Source: Harmonia axyridis
Lineage: Eukaryota; Arthropoda; Insecta; Coleoptera; Coccinellidae
Direction of reading: 5' to 3'
DNA: 64,000 nucleotides
Assembly: GCF_914767665.1 (NCBI RefSeq)
Contig: NC_059502.1
Coordinates: forward strand, 47,280,753-47,344,752
Made by a program: the position numbers and the translations under genes. A model generated the notes under the pieces. The model did no database searches. It saw nothing but the letters and a program-made list of their open reading frames with translations, and was not told the origin of the DNA. Position 1 is the stretch's first letter. Each line of letters starts with the position of its first letter. Positions 43,375-54,952 of this stretch are shown here, piece after piece.

Positions 43375-45110
43375 AATTTCTCTTGAAAGGTTGTTATAAA
43401 TATTATTCAACCTTTTTATTTTTGGGATAGTTGTTTACTTTTAAAATTTCTCTTATCTTAATCTCATTATTATGCCAGTCCTATCTATTGCTAAAGCTGT
43501 AACATCTAAATAGAAGATTTTTTATGGTGTTGACTTTATGTATTTGTGGATGATGCGATGAGTAATTCAAAATTCTGTTAGATGAAGTGGGTTTTGTATA
43601 CCAGTTTGTTGAGATTGACCCGTCGGTATTTCTAGTTAGCGGAACGATATATTATTTTCTATTTCTGTTTCTATGATGAATTGGATTCTTCCATGAAAAG
43701 CATTAAACTTGTTTGAACGATCGTCGATTTTGTCGTGTGGGACTGCGATAATCGTATCGTCCACGTATAATTTCAAAATTGGTATCAGAAATGAAAGCTT
43801 ACCGACACATTCTGAAATAAGTTTTTTCATTGCAATGTTAGCTAATGTTGCGTTGGCAGGGTTTCCGTGCCCCTTCCGTTTATAGATATATTTGTCCGTT
43901 TAGAATAAACGGAGTCGACTGGAGTCGATATTGAATTCTATTATTTCACATAAAAGCGATTTGTTTAGTTCGGTATAAGCTGAAATATGTGATCAATTCA
44001 ACGACCAAGGTAACGTCTAGTGATAGTAAAACGTAGTTTGGGGGGAGTTGTATTGTCTTTTTACGTTGTAATCGAAGGTTGTGGTCAAAGGGGATAAAAT
44101 ATGGTGAATGATTACAGACAAATTGTATGTAGGTGAACCTAGACAACTAACGATTGGTCTCATGCAAAGAGTATCTTTATGGGTTTTCCTTAGTCCATAC
44201 ATTCTTGGTGGTACCGCATTGTGAATTTTGAATTTTTTCATTGTATCGTCGCTTTTCAAATTTTGTTTGAATAATTCCTTTACTAGTTCATCATTTTTTG
44301 TTTGGAAGATAGCGGTAGGGTCTTTATTGGTGAATTTATAGGTGGTTTCGTCTTTCACTAATTCATTCATAGCTGCAATGTACTCGTCTTTATGCATTAT
44401 AACTGTACTCTTACTTTTGTCTGCTCTAGATGCAATACATGTAGGGTGGTCATTTAGGAATTTTCTGGTTGCGGCAAGGTTGGTGTGGAATATACTCTTC
44501 TTTTGCAATTTTTTCGTGTTTTGATGCAACGATGTTAGCAAAAGATGATCTAAGATTATTTTTTGTTTCTTCTGTGAGATTTATTTGACCGCTCAGGATG
44601 TACTCGAAATCTTCAATTACATTGACATTCAATCTCTACTTACTGTGCGTGTGTACTGGGATATTGAATTTTGGACCTAGGTTAAGAATTTGCATCACTA
44701 TTTCAGTGTAATTGAAAAGTTATTCTTTTCAATTAATTCAAAATTTCTTTCACACGACTCATTTGATTTCAGAAGAAATAATGTGGAAACATTTGCTGGT
44801 AACTCATTATAAATTTTAGTTTCGATTGAAGATTTTTTTTTTCAAGCATTTTCAACGGTCACAACGTAATTTTTATCTCTTCTTTTATCACTGAATTCTG
44901 AAATCTGGTTTCTTTTCGTTCAAGCTCACTGTGAAATGGACTTAATTCTGATGTTATTACGTTAATACATTCAATATAATTTGAAATGTGTTTAGGTGAT
45001 ATGTTTTCTGTTCGGCAAGTCAATAAGTAAATTCTCCTATTTCTCGTTAAGGCCAGTTTCCTACTTTTATTCATCCAAGACTTCACCAAATATACCGCAT
45101 CATACCCATA
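43375..45110 (-). mobile_element. Penelope-like element PLE-2
   Basis: The minus strand carries Penelope coding remnants from the N-terminus (45089) through the RT palm (43760) to the linker (about 43380); the GIY-YIG end is missing. An LTR fragment in opposite orientation abuts its 5' side at about 45140-45260. Confidence 0.8.
43480..45089 (-). pseudogene. Penelope-like reverse transcriptase, broken
   Basis: Pieces in order: KSWMNKSRKLALTRNRRIYL (N-terminal helix), a gap, VNVIEDFEYILSGQINLTEE, RADKSKSTVIMHKDEYIAAM, MYGLRKTHKDTLCMRPIVSC and LGSPTYNLSVIIHHILSPL (RT fingers), then LKLYVDDTIIAVPHDKIDD with the catalytic YVDD, and GSISTNWYTKPTSSNRILNY (linker). At least four breaks occur. The catalytic box is intact, unlike in most other RT copies here except the I, CR1 and LOA elements. 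Confidence 0.85.
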
Positions 45111-45139
45111 TTCTGTTCTGAAAAAAGCCGGTGTTTACT

Positions 45140-45262
45140 TCTATATCTGATGCACTGAAGAAGATCCAAAAAAAAGGGTTGAAATGTCGGCGATTTAAAA
45201 AAGTGTGTATAATTCACCCTACAGGCTTGAAGCCAAGAAATTATTTCCCCACTTGAACAGCA
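45140..45262 (+). repeat. Penelope LTR fragment, degenerate hammerhead
   Basis: CTGAAGA..AGATCC(A)8GGGTT-GAAA-TGTC, related to 34736-34990 but with GAAAC changed to GAAAT. It shares GATTTAAAAAAGTGTGTATAA and ATTCACCCTACAG with that copy. Confidence 0.6.
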
Positions 45263-45264
45263 AG

Positions 45265-45757
45265 GACAAGACTTTTCAGATATTCTGCACGATTTTAAGT
45301 CTCTGCAGATGCAGTGAATCCCCAAGTCGGGCATGTGTAAGACATCTCCGGCCCATTGGTGGACATATAAAGGACAAGCTTGTTGGAAAGTGACATTTTG
45401 CTGGTTTTGCAGAGTTTTTGCAGAGCGGTTGCAACGCTGTTACTGTTATCTTTTCCCTTCATCACAGCTGATGTGACATTTTGTTTCCAAGTAAGCTTCT
45501 TGTCAATTATAACTCTCAGATACTTGGGCTCGTTTTTCCATTCGATCCTCCTACAGAACATTACGTCGTGCCCTTGGGGATTTTTTTCTTTCGGCTGAAA
45601 AGACCGGCTTCGCTCTTCTCATGGTTAATTTCAATTCTCCATCGCTTCTTCTAGGTACTTCGTTGCCATTTCAGGACACCGCGAACTGGCAAGAATGGGG
45701 ATATCGTCAGCGTATAGTGCCATGAAGGTTTTCTCAATTTTAGGCATGTCGGATACA
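45265..45757 (-). pseudogene. Jockey-type RT fragment
   Basis: The minus strand reads KIEKTFMALYADDIPILASS (palm motif with YADD) near 45740, a shift, then the open stretch 45561-45295: RIEWKNEPKYLRVIIDKKLTW, a VATALQKLCKTS linker, and LVLYMSTNGPEMSYTCPTWG (thumb). In KYLRV the usual glycine is Arg. The 5' side is cut by the AAGCACT repeat and the 3' side by a Penelope LTR fragment. Confidence 0.8.
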
Positions 45758-45765
45758 TAGCTGTG

Positions 45766-46262
45766 ACGAGCACTGAAAAAAACTGCTTGAGCAATAAGCA
45801 CTGAGCACTAGAAAAAAAGGGCTTCGAGCACCAAGCTCTAAGAATCGATTTTCACAAAAGACTCGCAATTACAAAGCACTTTGTAAAAGTAATTCGAAAT
45901 TTCGAGCACTAAGCACTAAGCACTTTAGTAAGGACTGTCGAAAGTGAAGTTTTTTAATCGACATAAATATTGTTCCTATAAACATATGTAAGATTATAGA
46001 CGGGTAAGAGAAGAAATTCACCAGAACTTAATAGAAGTGATCTGTTTCCAAATGAAAAATTTTGCGAAAAAGAAAGTGAGATTATTATTTTTCAGAGTTG
46101 ACAATATGAACAGAATTATCAAAATAAAAAAGAATGGGCGAAATAAAAATGAAAGGGAACAAGTTCAAATTCTTCTAATATCGATTTCCAACTTTTAACA
46201 CTTTTATTTGTAGAAAAATGTTTGCTTTATTCAAATGAAAATAAGAATTGAATTGCCACACT
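45766..46262. repeat. AAGCACT-rich dispersed repeat, copy 2
   Basis: Colinear with 22262-22765, starting AGCTGTGACGAGCACTGAAA and ending near GAATTGCCACAC. Inserted into Jockey sequence at about 45760, so the left edge is sharp in both copies. Confidence 0.75.
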
Positions 46263-47442
46263 AATGAATGATACTAGTTAACCAACATAAAGATTGAATA
46301 TCTAATAGCAGGAACCTGCATGGAAGGGACAAATGTGATTAGTTATTATTCCATACTTGAAAAATTATGAATATATATTTTTGAGTTGTCGTTCAGCTTT
46401 ATCATTTCGTCATAATGTCTGTGATTTATGAATTTTGTGCCAGAGATGGTCAAAAACAATACCTTAGGTTCGACAGAGAGTTTGACTCACTGATGATGAA
46501 TCCGTCTTAAAATTCGATTCTGTTCGTTCGGACGAAAAAATGATAATTCTCGGAAAGATATTTAAACTTGAAGTTTTCAGGATATCTTCGAAATCCGACA
46601 AGGAATTCCATATATATAGCCGTAGCTCTGAAGATTTCGAAACTTTCAATTCAATCTAAATGAAATGTTGCCTTTAGATGTTAAATGAAAATTTCAAGAG
46701 TCATAATTAATATTATGTGGATAGCTCAACCAGAACAATACAGATTTCAAACAGAAAAACTTGAAATTATTATCCAATATTTCTTTGATCACAAAACCGA
46801 CGAGTTTGGCAAAACCGTAACTAGGCTTCGGATGAATATGCATTTTATTTGTATAACTGCATATTCCAATGTACATTCGAGTTGAAGTTCATATTTCAAT
46901 CATTTTCTGTTTTAAATGCACATTTTCAAGATAAAATTTGTTTTCAAACAAGAACAAATTTAATAGAACCGTTCTTTTAGCAAATTTCAAACAGCTTTCA
47001 TGACTTTTTGTTACCTACCCAACCCGCAAAGAATGCAGTATTCGAATAAAATATTTATCCCAAATAATGATATCAACAACATCTGGTAAGAAAGATAGTT
47101 CACCTGAATGAAAATTCATTTTGAACTATCAAACTAACTCAAATTATGAACGGCTTGATGATTATAGGATTCCGTGACATCAGAACTATACACTGTGTCC
47201 TTAAACTATGGAACAAATTCATTTTTAATTAAATAGACCATTTTAAGGAATAATCCTGAAACACGTCGATTTTTTATTTTAATTTACCGTATTTTAAAAT
47301 AATAATCCACTACACAGGGTGGAATACTTTCGAATAATGACGTCGCTGTCATTTTTTTCAAATAGAACACTCCCATTTCGTGTCAATTTTCTGATTACTC
47401 TAGCTGATTTGATTCCAAAAATGTATTATATGTTGATTCCAA
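46263..47442. other. No recognisable gene
   Basis: Mostly AT-rich sequence without readable domains. Near 47187-47330 a segment starts CACTGTGTCCTTAAACTATGG and ends CACAGGGTGG, reminiscent of the CAGGGTGG-ended repeats, but no inverted arm is present. Confidence 0.4.
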
Positions 47443-48138
47443 TTGACGAATCAAACCTTTACAACTGCACAATGATCAATGGTCATACAACCGCCAGACA
47501 ATCCAAGAAAAACTGCAAAGATGAAGAGAAAAGCTACTACATGGACGACATTTCAACGAGTTGAACCAGGATCGTGTCGACATTGAAGCGTTGAACTATT
47601 GGCTCACATCAGGTGCGATGTATCCAGAAACGAAAGGATTTCTTTTAGCCATCCAAAATTTAGTGAACTCAACAAGAAATCACTGCAAGCATATCATAAA
47701 GGATCGAACTATTACCTACGATCGATGCCGTTATGGGTGTCCAACGAATGAGACAATCCAACATATCACGGGAAGATATAAAATGTTTGAAGGAAATGAA
47801 TATAGAAAGAGACACGATGTAGTAGGAAAGATACTTCACCAAGAAATGACAACCAAAGTAAAATTAATTCATTCTGAAAAAGTGCCATACTACAAGTACC
47901 AACCAGAAACCATCCTGGAAAACGAACTCTATAAGCTGTACTGGAGATCGTACAGTTTTGACTGATAAAACAGTCCCTCACAACAGGCCAGATATACTGC
48001 TAGTTGATAAACATCAAAAGGCAGAAATACTCATCGACGTAGCAATACCAAATAACGACAATGTGCGTCAAAAAGAGGTCGAAAAAAGTTCAAAATATAG
48101 GGACCTCGAATTTCAGATGAAGCGGCAGTGGGGAATGT
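47443..48138 (+). pseudogene. Dong/R4-type fragment (endonuclease region)
   Basis: Closely matches the reverse of 8330-7640. After a frameshift near 47560: VDIEALNYWLTSGAMYPETK, CRYGCPTNETIQHITGRYKM (third cysteine of the zinc motif lost: GGC to GRY), then RPDILLVDKHQKAEILIDVA and EKSSKYRDLEFQMKRQW. Both ends are truncated; the right end stops at GGGGAATG, where Penelope-LTR-like sequence begins. Confidence 0.9.
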
Positions 48139-48149
48139 TTGAATAGTGG

Positions 48150-48330
48150 GTTTGTGGCTTGGGGACAGGTCGGTTTTAAACAAATCCTTATAGAATTGTG
48201 GACGTTTCGATCTTTTTCAAGACTGAAACATTTGTTAATTTATTGCAAACATTGGTCTTTGACATAAATATTACAAATACAAAAAATAAAATTGCCATGA
48301 ATTCAATTCAGTAACACAAACTATATAAGA
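48150..48330 (-). repeat. Penelope LTR-like segment, degenerate hammerhead
   Basis: The minus strand near 48240-48210 reads CAGTCTTGAAAAAGATCGAAACGTCC, where the GAAAC-GTC half of a hammerhead is kept but the CTGANGA box is changed. It is followed by AATTCTATAAGGATTTG. Probably the 3' LTR of PLE-3. Confidence 0.5.
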
Positions 48331-49186
48331 ACGAAACACTTTCAGATACAATAATATGTAATATATGTTAAAATATTTTATAGAAGCAGCCAGATATGTC
48401 AAGATGAAAAAATCGTTTTTCTTCCTATTATTATAAATTTATATAGTTTTTCAAATGGATTTACCTTTTCAATTAGATTTGTGAGGTAGCACGATGTGGA
48501 CATGAAACCTATAGGTCAATACATAAAGGATAAATCTAGCTAGAGAATAATCTCCACTTCTGTCAAACTGAATTTAAACAATGAGATGGGACGGATGGAA
48601 CATATTGAGTGGCAGCATCACATTGTTATCAACTTGTAGGGAATCTATCGATTCCCTCGAAAATATTCCGTCCGAGAACGAAAATCTTAAAAACAGAAGA
48701 ACTCGGTGTAAAAACTTGGAATAATTAAAGCCACACCCCTTAGGGATCCGTAGAAAGGCATGTGAATGGCGAATAGAACACAGCCTGAATGCCCTTAAAA
48801 CTCGGCATTTCAGCGAGAATAATTCAACAGAGTTCAGACCATTCCACAAGAAACGACGACTTCCACAGATGTTCCACACTTGCACCGACAACAAGAAGAT
48901 TGAAGAATATCACATCTGTTCACGACCGGCGAAAAACTACCTGCGACCGAGCCACAACGACCCAAGCGTCCAGCGACCCTAAGAATCTAGACAAATACTC
49001 ATCTTCTTCAAACTCTTTTAGTGAGTTGAAATAAATCGAATACGTATTTTTTATCCCGTTCTTTTATTTCCCCAAATTCCTTGGCAGTGAACTACTTGAT
49101 AGTCACCGTATAAGAACTACAGCCCACAAACTCTTTCTAGATTTCAATAAATACAAAACTAAGGGTAGAAATGTACCAGTTGATGT
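48331..49186. other. Probable PLE-3 3' non-coding region
   Basis: Lies between the LTR-like segment and the PLE-3 coding remnant. A GC-richer part at 48590-49010 has open frames on both strands but no motif I recognise. Confidence 0.35.
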
Positions 49187-49900
49187 TTATTTATTTTTAA
49201 TTTTTGTTAACAAATTACTGTAAACAACACTAAGCGATTCTATGTCAGTTTTCAAATTTATTGTGTTGTTTACTGAATTTTGAATCATTTCACTTGTACA
49301 ACGCCCAAAGGAATTATTTTCCCTGTCTTGTATTTTTACATTTTCAAAGTCGAAATCATGTTGACATTCGAAGTGATGAGCGGCCAGGGCTGTTTTTTTC
49401 ATTTTTATTTCTATTAATTTCGCAATCGTAAGAATGTTGATATATTCTTTTTTTTAAGTAATGTCTTGTCATACCAACATACATATTACTGCATCCCATA
49501 CATTTTATAGAATAAACTAAATTAGATTTTAATGCTCCCTATTGTTCTGAGAGGATAGAAGGCGAGTTGGCAGTTGGGTATAATATCAAATCATTCACTT
49601 TTCTGGACAAATCTGGAATAAACGTAAATCTATAATAAATCTTTTTCCCCCTTCTTTTATTTTTATCGGAGAGTTTATTTCATTTCAGTAAGTTGTTAAA
49701 ACTCAATTGACCAGTGTTATAGGGTGATTATTGTTCTTTAATAAATGTTCAACTGTATTTTCATTTTGACAAAATAAATAATCGTTCTTATTTTATGTTT
49801 GCGACGGGTTATACTTTGCAGTGGACATTTACCAAGATTTGTATTGCAATTTTTAATATCGATAACGTAGTAATTTATTTCAGCAAGAGCTCGATTCACC
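49187..49900 (-). pseudogene. Penelope-like C-terminus PLE-3 (GIY-YIG remnant)
   Basis: Minus-strand pieces: TRRKHKIRTI near 49800, CMGCSNMYVGMTRHYLKK near 49500-49440 (GIY-YIG core, YVG), then after a shift the open stretch 49402-49187 with ALAAHHFECQHDFDFENVKI (AxAxHHFxxxHxFDFENVKI motif) and SEMIQNSVNNTINLKTDIES. Several breaks. Confidence 0.8.
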
Positions 49901-50080
49901 GTACTTATCACCTGAAAGGCAAAAATACACTATAGACAGAATAGAGAATATAGAGATAAAATTGAAAAATCCACCATAGCGGAGACAGAGAATTGAATAG
50001 AGACGTCAGACGAAAAAAAAAAGAAATTTTGAGTAGATTTTTTGAAATGAAATTGAATTTTTATATCAATAATATAATAA
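49901..50080. other. No recognisable gene
   Basis: A short purine-rich stretch (GAATAGAGAATATAGAGAT..) before the TAA tail of the CR1-like element. Confidence 0.4.
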
Positions 50081-50196
50081 TAATAATAATAATATATTTA
50101 TTGATCCCTTAAGACATACAAAATGCATAGGATAAGTCAATTGGAAAAAAAGAAAAATGAAATTTCTGAAACTAATTCTACAAACAAAAAACTTAA

Positions 50197-53049
50197 TTAA
50201 GCTGTGACAACACACTTGTCATCCAGATACTCCTTAACACTATAATAACATTTGTTATGTAAAATACATTTGATAGTTTTTGTAAATTTTATTTTATTGA
50301 GCAACTCAACAGTATTAGGCAGATGATTGAATAATGTTATGGCCTGATATACTGGGGAAGTTTCATATTTGGCTGTTGTGTGTGATGGAATGTACAAAGT
50401 AGCATTATTTCTGGTAGAGTAACCATGAAAACTGGATAATGTTACCATTAAGTGTTCATGTTCCTTGATATAGGTTAAACATCTATAAATATATAGAGAA
50501 GGTAGCGTTAAAATCTTATGTTGACGAAAGAAAGGTCTACAGGAATCACGTGGGTGTAGGTGGAAAATCAGACGCATAATTCTCTTTTGAATAACAAACA
50601 CCCTTTTAGCATCGACAGAGTTACCCCACAACAGAATATTATAGTTCATATGACTATATACCAAGCTATAGTAAACAGATATAACCGACTGGAATGGTAA
50701 TGAATTATTTATCCTACTAATCGCATAGAAGGAACTACACAATTTTTCGCAAACAGCATCCACATGGAAATTCCACCTTTAAGAACTGTCCAGATGAATA
50801 CCTAGAAACTTTATAGTCTCTTTCGATACAACATCTTGGTCGAGGCATCGAATAACTAATCGATTATTATTAATATTTCTGATACTGAAATAAATGCATT
50901 CGGTTTTGTTTGCATTGAGGATGAGCGCATTTGAACGACACCAATTTACAAAATTGAGAATCAATGTATTGCAAAGCTTAGACAGTTCCTCAAGACTCCG
51001 AGCCGAGATCAACACTGACTTATCATCAGCAAATATAATCATTAATTCGGATATAATGTGTTCAGGTAAGTCATTAATGAACAAAAGAAATAACAACGGA
51101 CCAAGGACCGAGCCCTGAGGCACTCCCAAATCGACACTAAATTTTTCTGACCAACATTTATCAACTCTAACAGTCATCCACCGATCGGTTATGTAGCTTA
51201 AAATCCACTGGAGAAAAACACCGCGAAAACCAATGTTATATAGCTTGCTCTCGATGAATTTCCAAGGAAGAACATCGAAAGCACGCGAGAGATCAAAGAA
51301 GAGACCTGCAACATGAAGGCCTCTATCGAGGCTCTTGTACACGTAATCAGTAAAGGAGAATGCTGCAGTCTCTGTGGATCTACCCTCTCTAAAGCCATGC
51401 TGGCAGTCGCTTATCACCCCAAAACGGTTTAGAAATGAGATCATACGACCATACACGATTTTTTCAAATACCTTAGAGAACACACTTAAGAGTGAAATGG
51501 GTCGATAATTGGCTATATTGCTGGGATCGTTTTTCTTCAAAACAGGTATAACCGAAGCAATTTTTAATATAGAAGGAAACTTGCCTGTGTTGACAGATAA
51601 GTTTATAAGATCAGCCAAAGGTTTGGCAACAACATCAACCATCGCCTTCAATATGCCAACAGATACCTGGTCAATTCCTGTACTTTTCTTGTTTTTTAAA
51701 GTCTTCACAATTTGAATTATCTCTTCTCTCAGGACTGGATAGAAGAAAAAAGTGTTCATCGAAAGGGCAGATGTGGTGCAAACCTGAGACACAGAATTAC
51801 CAAAGTGATTCAATATACTGACCTGCGCAATGGAACTGAAATAATTTGCAAATATATTAGCAACAGCAGAAGGCTCAGTATAGGATGTTCCATCTATACT
51901 CAGACCTATAGTATTATTTGAGGCACCTCTCCTACATAATTCCCTATTGACCAAGTTCCAAACAGTTTTAGTTTTATTCGTGGATGAATTAATGGCATTT
52001 TGATAAAATTCACATTTTGTTTTTGTTAACAAATTCCTAAAATTAGTCTTAGCTTGCTTGTAAATTCCAAATGATTCACTCGATCTCAAATTTTTGTTGA
52101 GCCAATTCAAATTTTTCAAATTTATACTGAATTTCTTAATCTCATCATTTATCCAGTTCTTATTTATTTCATTTGGGGATCTAGAGTGAATCATGGGACA
52201 ACTTAAGTCTATACAATATTTAACAATTTCAAAAAAAGCTCTGAAGCACACATCAATATCAGTACTCAAGAAAATATTATCAAAGGATACAGTTTCCATA
52301 AACAGAGCAAGATTATTTAATGAACGAGGTGATACATTTCTGACAAATCCTCGCTCATGAACTGTTTTTGCGTTTGCAGTTGATTCATTAATATAATCCA
52401 AGGCAATGACTTTGTGATCACCTAAATGACCCTCAAAAGTTCTAGAATTGCAGGAGTCTGACGGTGCATTCGTCAGAATATAGTCAATTTTGGATACAGA
52501 TTTTAGATTGTTAACATTGATGTATACTCTAGTAGGATCTGAGGAAGTAACCCTCAAATCAAAACATTGTAGTAAATCGTCAAAAAGTTGCTTACGTGGA
52601 CAAGTTGACATTAAATAATTTATATTGAGATCACCACACAAAAATATAATGTCAGCTAACTTTAAACAGTGCTGCAAAACAAAGGATAGTCTCTCAAGAA
52701 AAAGGTCAAAGTCACTATCTGGTACTCTATAAGCACTTATGAAACAATATTTCCTACCATAATTATTAACTTCCACACCGCAGAATTCAATTTGCTTTTC
52801 AACAGACATTTTAGAGATGCCAATATCACTCACCAATAGGTCAGCTCTAACAAGAAGAACAGTACCACCATGTCCATAATTGAGGCGGCAGTATGACGCT
52901 GCTTGTACATAACCATATATACAGTAGGAACTTAATTTTTCGGCGCTGCACCAATGCTCGACAATACTAACAATTGATGGACGCTCTTCCGCAAGGAGCA
53001 ACTCCAAGTTGACTATTTTGTTGCATATGGATTGAACATTAACATGCAT
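50197..53049 (-). pseudogene. CR1-like ORF2: AP endonuclease and RT, one stop codon
   Basis: Starts MHVNVQSICNKIVNLELLLA at the ATG that overlaps the ORF1 stop. Endonuclease: PSIVSIVEHW, DIIFLCGDLNINY, KIDYILTN, LGDHKVIALD. RT: NYRPISLLSVFSKVFEKIVY, GLFFDLSRAFDVLPW, LGVPQGSVLGPLLFLLFIND, MIIFADDKSVLIS with both aspartates, and KFLGIHLDSS. A TAA at 50779-50781 interrupts the frame; the same frame continues RWNFHVDAVCEKL.. to 50197 with SHMNYNILLWGNSVDAKRVF and FNHLPNTVELL. There is no RNase H, favouring CR1/Jockey-group over the I clade. A single T-to-A change of TTA could explain the stop. Confidence 0.9.
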
Positions 53050-54077
53050 CACTCTGAATGAATCGGATTCATTATATCTTTGTATTTCCTGTTTCGGTTC
53101 AGGAAAAAATAATTAACACTAGCATTTTTGGGCCAATTGTCAGCATTTTTGACTTTGTCAAATTCAGTGATAGGTATTAGTACTTTGAAGGAAGCATATG
53201 ATTCGGGATATCTAGATTGTATTTTTTCACATTCAACACTTGGAAAGTTCTTATTCAGGAATGCTTTAAGGTCATCAGTGGAAGTATCAGGTCTGAGCCT
53301 AGAAACATGTAGAGCCCTCTTTTTTTCGATTCCGAGAACTGTAGAAGATTCAGCAGATCTTCCAACAACCAATGCCGAACGATTCCTCCCCGAGGATTTT
53401 CTAGGAGGCACCGTCCTCCATTCATTTATTTTCGAGCCACTAGATGTATTGTTGATGGAACTTTTAATCTTGCCTTCAGCATCAGCAACAGCAATGTTCA
53501 TCTCATGGAGAGTAATTTTTTCGCGCTGACGTTGGGGACACCCTGTATTTGTTGAATTCGAGGTCTTCAAGGCATCTCCAGATGAAATGTTATCTTTAAT
53601 TATTGGATTCGCTGCATGAGTAATATCGCTATCGGCCACAATATCTTGATTTACATGAATGTTATCATTTTCCTTATCACATCGGATACATATTTTATCT
53701 TTTATCGAAATTTCATTTTCCAAAACAGAAATTTTGTATTTTAATAATACTGTGTTTTCTTCTAAGAGACGATTTTTGCTCTCAAGTTCATGAATTATTT
53801 TCAATAAAAGATCCTGATGAGAAGAGTTTTCTGTGATTTCTATATTATTAACACTCTCAAGTATGTCATCTTCACTGGATTTAATACTGATATTAACAAA
53901 TGTTATCTCTTCATCACAACATCTTTTCATCTTTTGGGCACAACTTCGGTGAAACATTTTGGTACAAATCTTGCACTTTGCACCACATTTTACAACGGAA
54001 TTTTTACATCCGCCGCACTTAGACGGATCAATACGCGATCGATTATCCATAACGTCTGGTTTCGTTGACGAACTCAT
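53049..54077 (-). CDS. CR1-like ORF1 (zinc finger, coiled coil, RRM-like)
   Basis: 342 codons from an ATG at 54077. Residues 17-55: CGGCKNSVVKCGAKCKICTK and FHRSCAQKMKRCC, a PHD/RING-like zinc finger. Residues about 85-125: coiled coil (LLKIIHELESKNRLLEENTV). Residues about 255-330: RRM-like ALHVSRLRPDTSTDDLKAFL..SYASFKVLI. This is the layout of many CR1/Jockey-group ORF1 proteins, which bind element RNA and may self-associate. Fully open. Its TGA overlaps the ORF2 ATG in TGATG. Confidence 0.85.
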   Translation of the reverse strand: MSSSTKPDVMDNRSRIDPSKCGGCKNSVVKCGAKCKICTKMFHRSCAQKMKRCCDEEITFVNISIKSSEDDILESVNNIEITENSSHQDLLLKIIHELESKNRLLEENTVLLKYKISVLENEISIKDKICIRCDKENDNIHVNQDIVADSDITHAANPIIKDNISSGDALKTSNSTNTGCPQRQREKITLHEMNIAVADAEGKIKSSINNTSSGSKINEWRTVPPRKSSGRNRSALVVGRSAESSTVLGIEKKRALHVSRLRPDTSTDDLKAFLNKNFPSVECEKIQSRYPESYASFKVLIPITEFDKVKNADNWPKNASVNYFFLNRNRKYKDIMNPIHSE

Positions 54078-54300
54078 CGTGAATGAAGTGAATAGAAGTT
54101 AATATGTAGTTGCAGAGGAAATTATAAAGTTATTGGAAGAAATTGAAATATGGAATGAGAGTTTGTAATTGGAAATTGGATATGGAACTCGGAATTGGAA
54201 TTGAAAGAAGAGTAAGAAGACTATGGAACAAGAGTATGGAATTTGGAATTGGACTGAAAGAAAAAGTATATTTTTAGATAAGCGTTTTCAAATTTTGTAT

Positions 54301-54536
54301 AAATTTCATTTTAATAGATGGGTGAAATTAGATTAGGTAAGTTAGTTAGATAGGTTTGTTTGTTTCGAAAAAGAAATAATAAATTTTATATTTTTCTCTT
54401 TTTCTTCTGGGAAAAAAATTATTTCAAAAATTCATATTTTTTGTTTGGATCTAGTTGAAAAAAATTTCAAAATTAAAATTGAAGTGATTCATAACAATAT
54501 ATATAAACTAGTGGTTATGAAATAAACACAATCAAG
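54301..54536. other. No recognisable gene
   Basis: AT-rich spacer between the CR1-like 5' end and the BEL-2 target site. No coding motif. Confidence 0.4.
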
Positions 54537-54541
54537 GATTC

Positions 54542-54952
54542 TGTACGAAACGTACAGAAAATCTTATTCATATCATAATTTTCCAATAATATTCATACAA
54601 ATTAATTTCAGAAGGTATTTCATATTTCTCAATCAAACGTAGATTGAAGGATGTGTGTCTTCACTTTGTCTATAAAATCAGCATTTTCATTTCCGTTCGA
54701 AGTACGTTGACCAGAGGAATACCTAGTTACTTTCATATTTCCGGTGAACTGTGGAATTTGTATTGTATCGATAAATATATTGTCATCATATTTACGCTTG
54801 GTCTTGACGTCACTAGAATTATATTATAAATAGTTGTTAGTTTAAGAAATAAAGTGCATTTACACACGATCTGCCTTTCAGTCATAACCCTTGAGTCCTT
54901 AACAAATCCTCTATTTTGAAACTCAAGGTAACGTTGTGACGCTACCCCAACA
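54542..54952 (+). repeat. BEL-2 5' LTR
   Basis: 411 bp, TG..CA termini. A TATAAATAG box lies near 54822 and AATAAAG near 54848, fitting promoter and polyadenylation signals. It matches the 3' LTR closely. Confidence 0.95.

Larger units (their letters stand above)
50081..54300 (-). mobile_element. CR1-like non-LTR element, nearly complete
   Basis: Minus strand: 5' UTR rich in TTCCAATT words (about 54300-54080), ORF1, ORF2, a short 3' UTR, AATAAATA and a (TTA)n tail (50097-50081). The only visible lesion is one in-frame TAA in ORF2. The 5' edge is uncertain. Confidence 0.8.

Noticed and set aside
48789..49034. 81-codon plus-strand ORF with basic, Ser/Thr-rich sequence
   Set aside because: GC-richer stretch gives longer chance frames on both strands; no recognisable domain and location within likely Penelope non-coding region.
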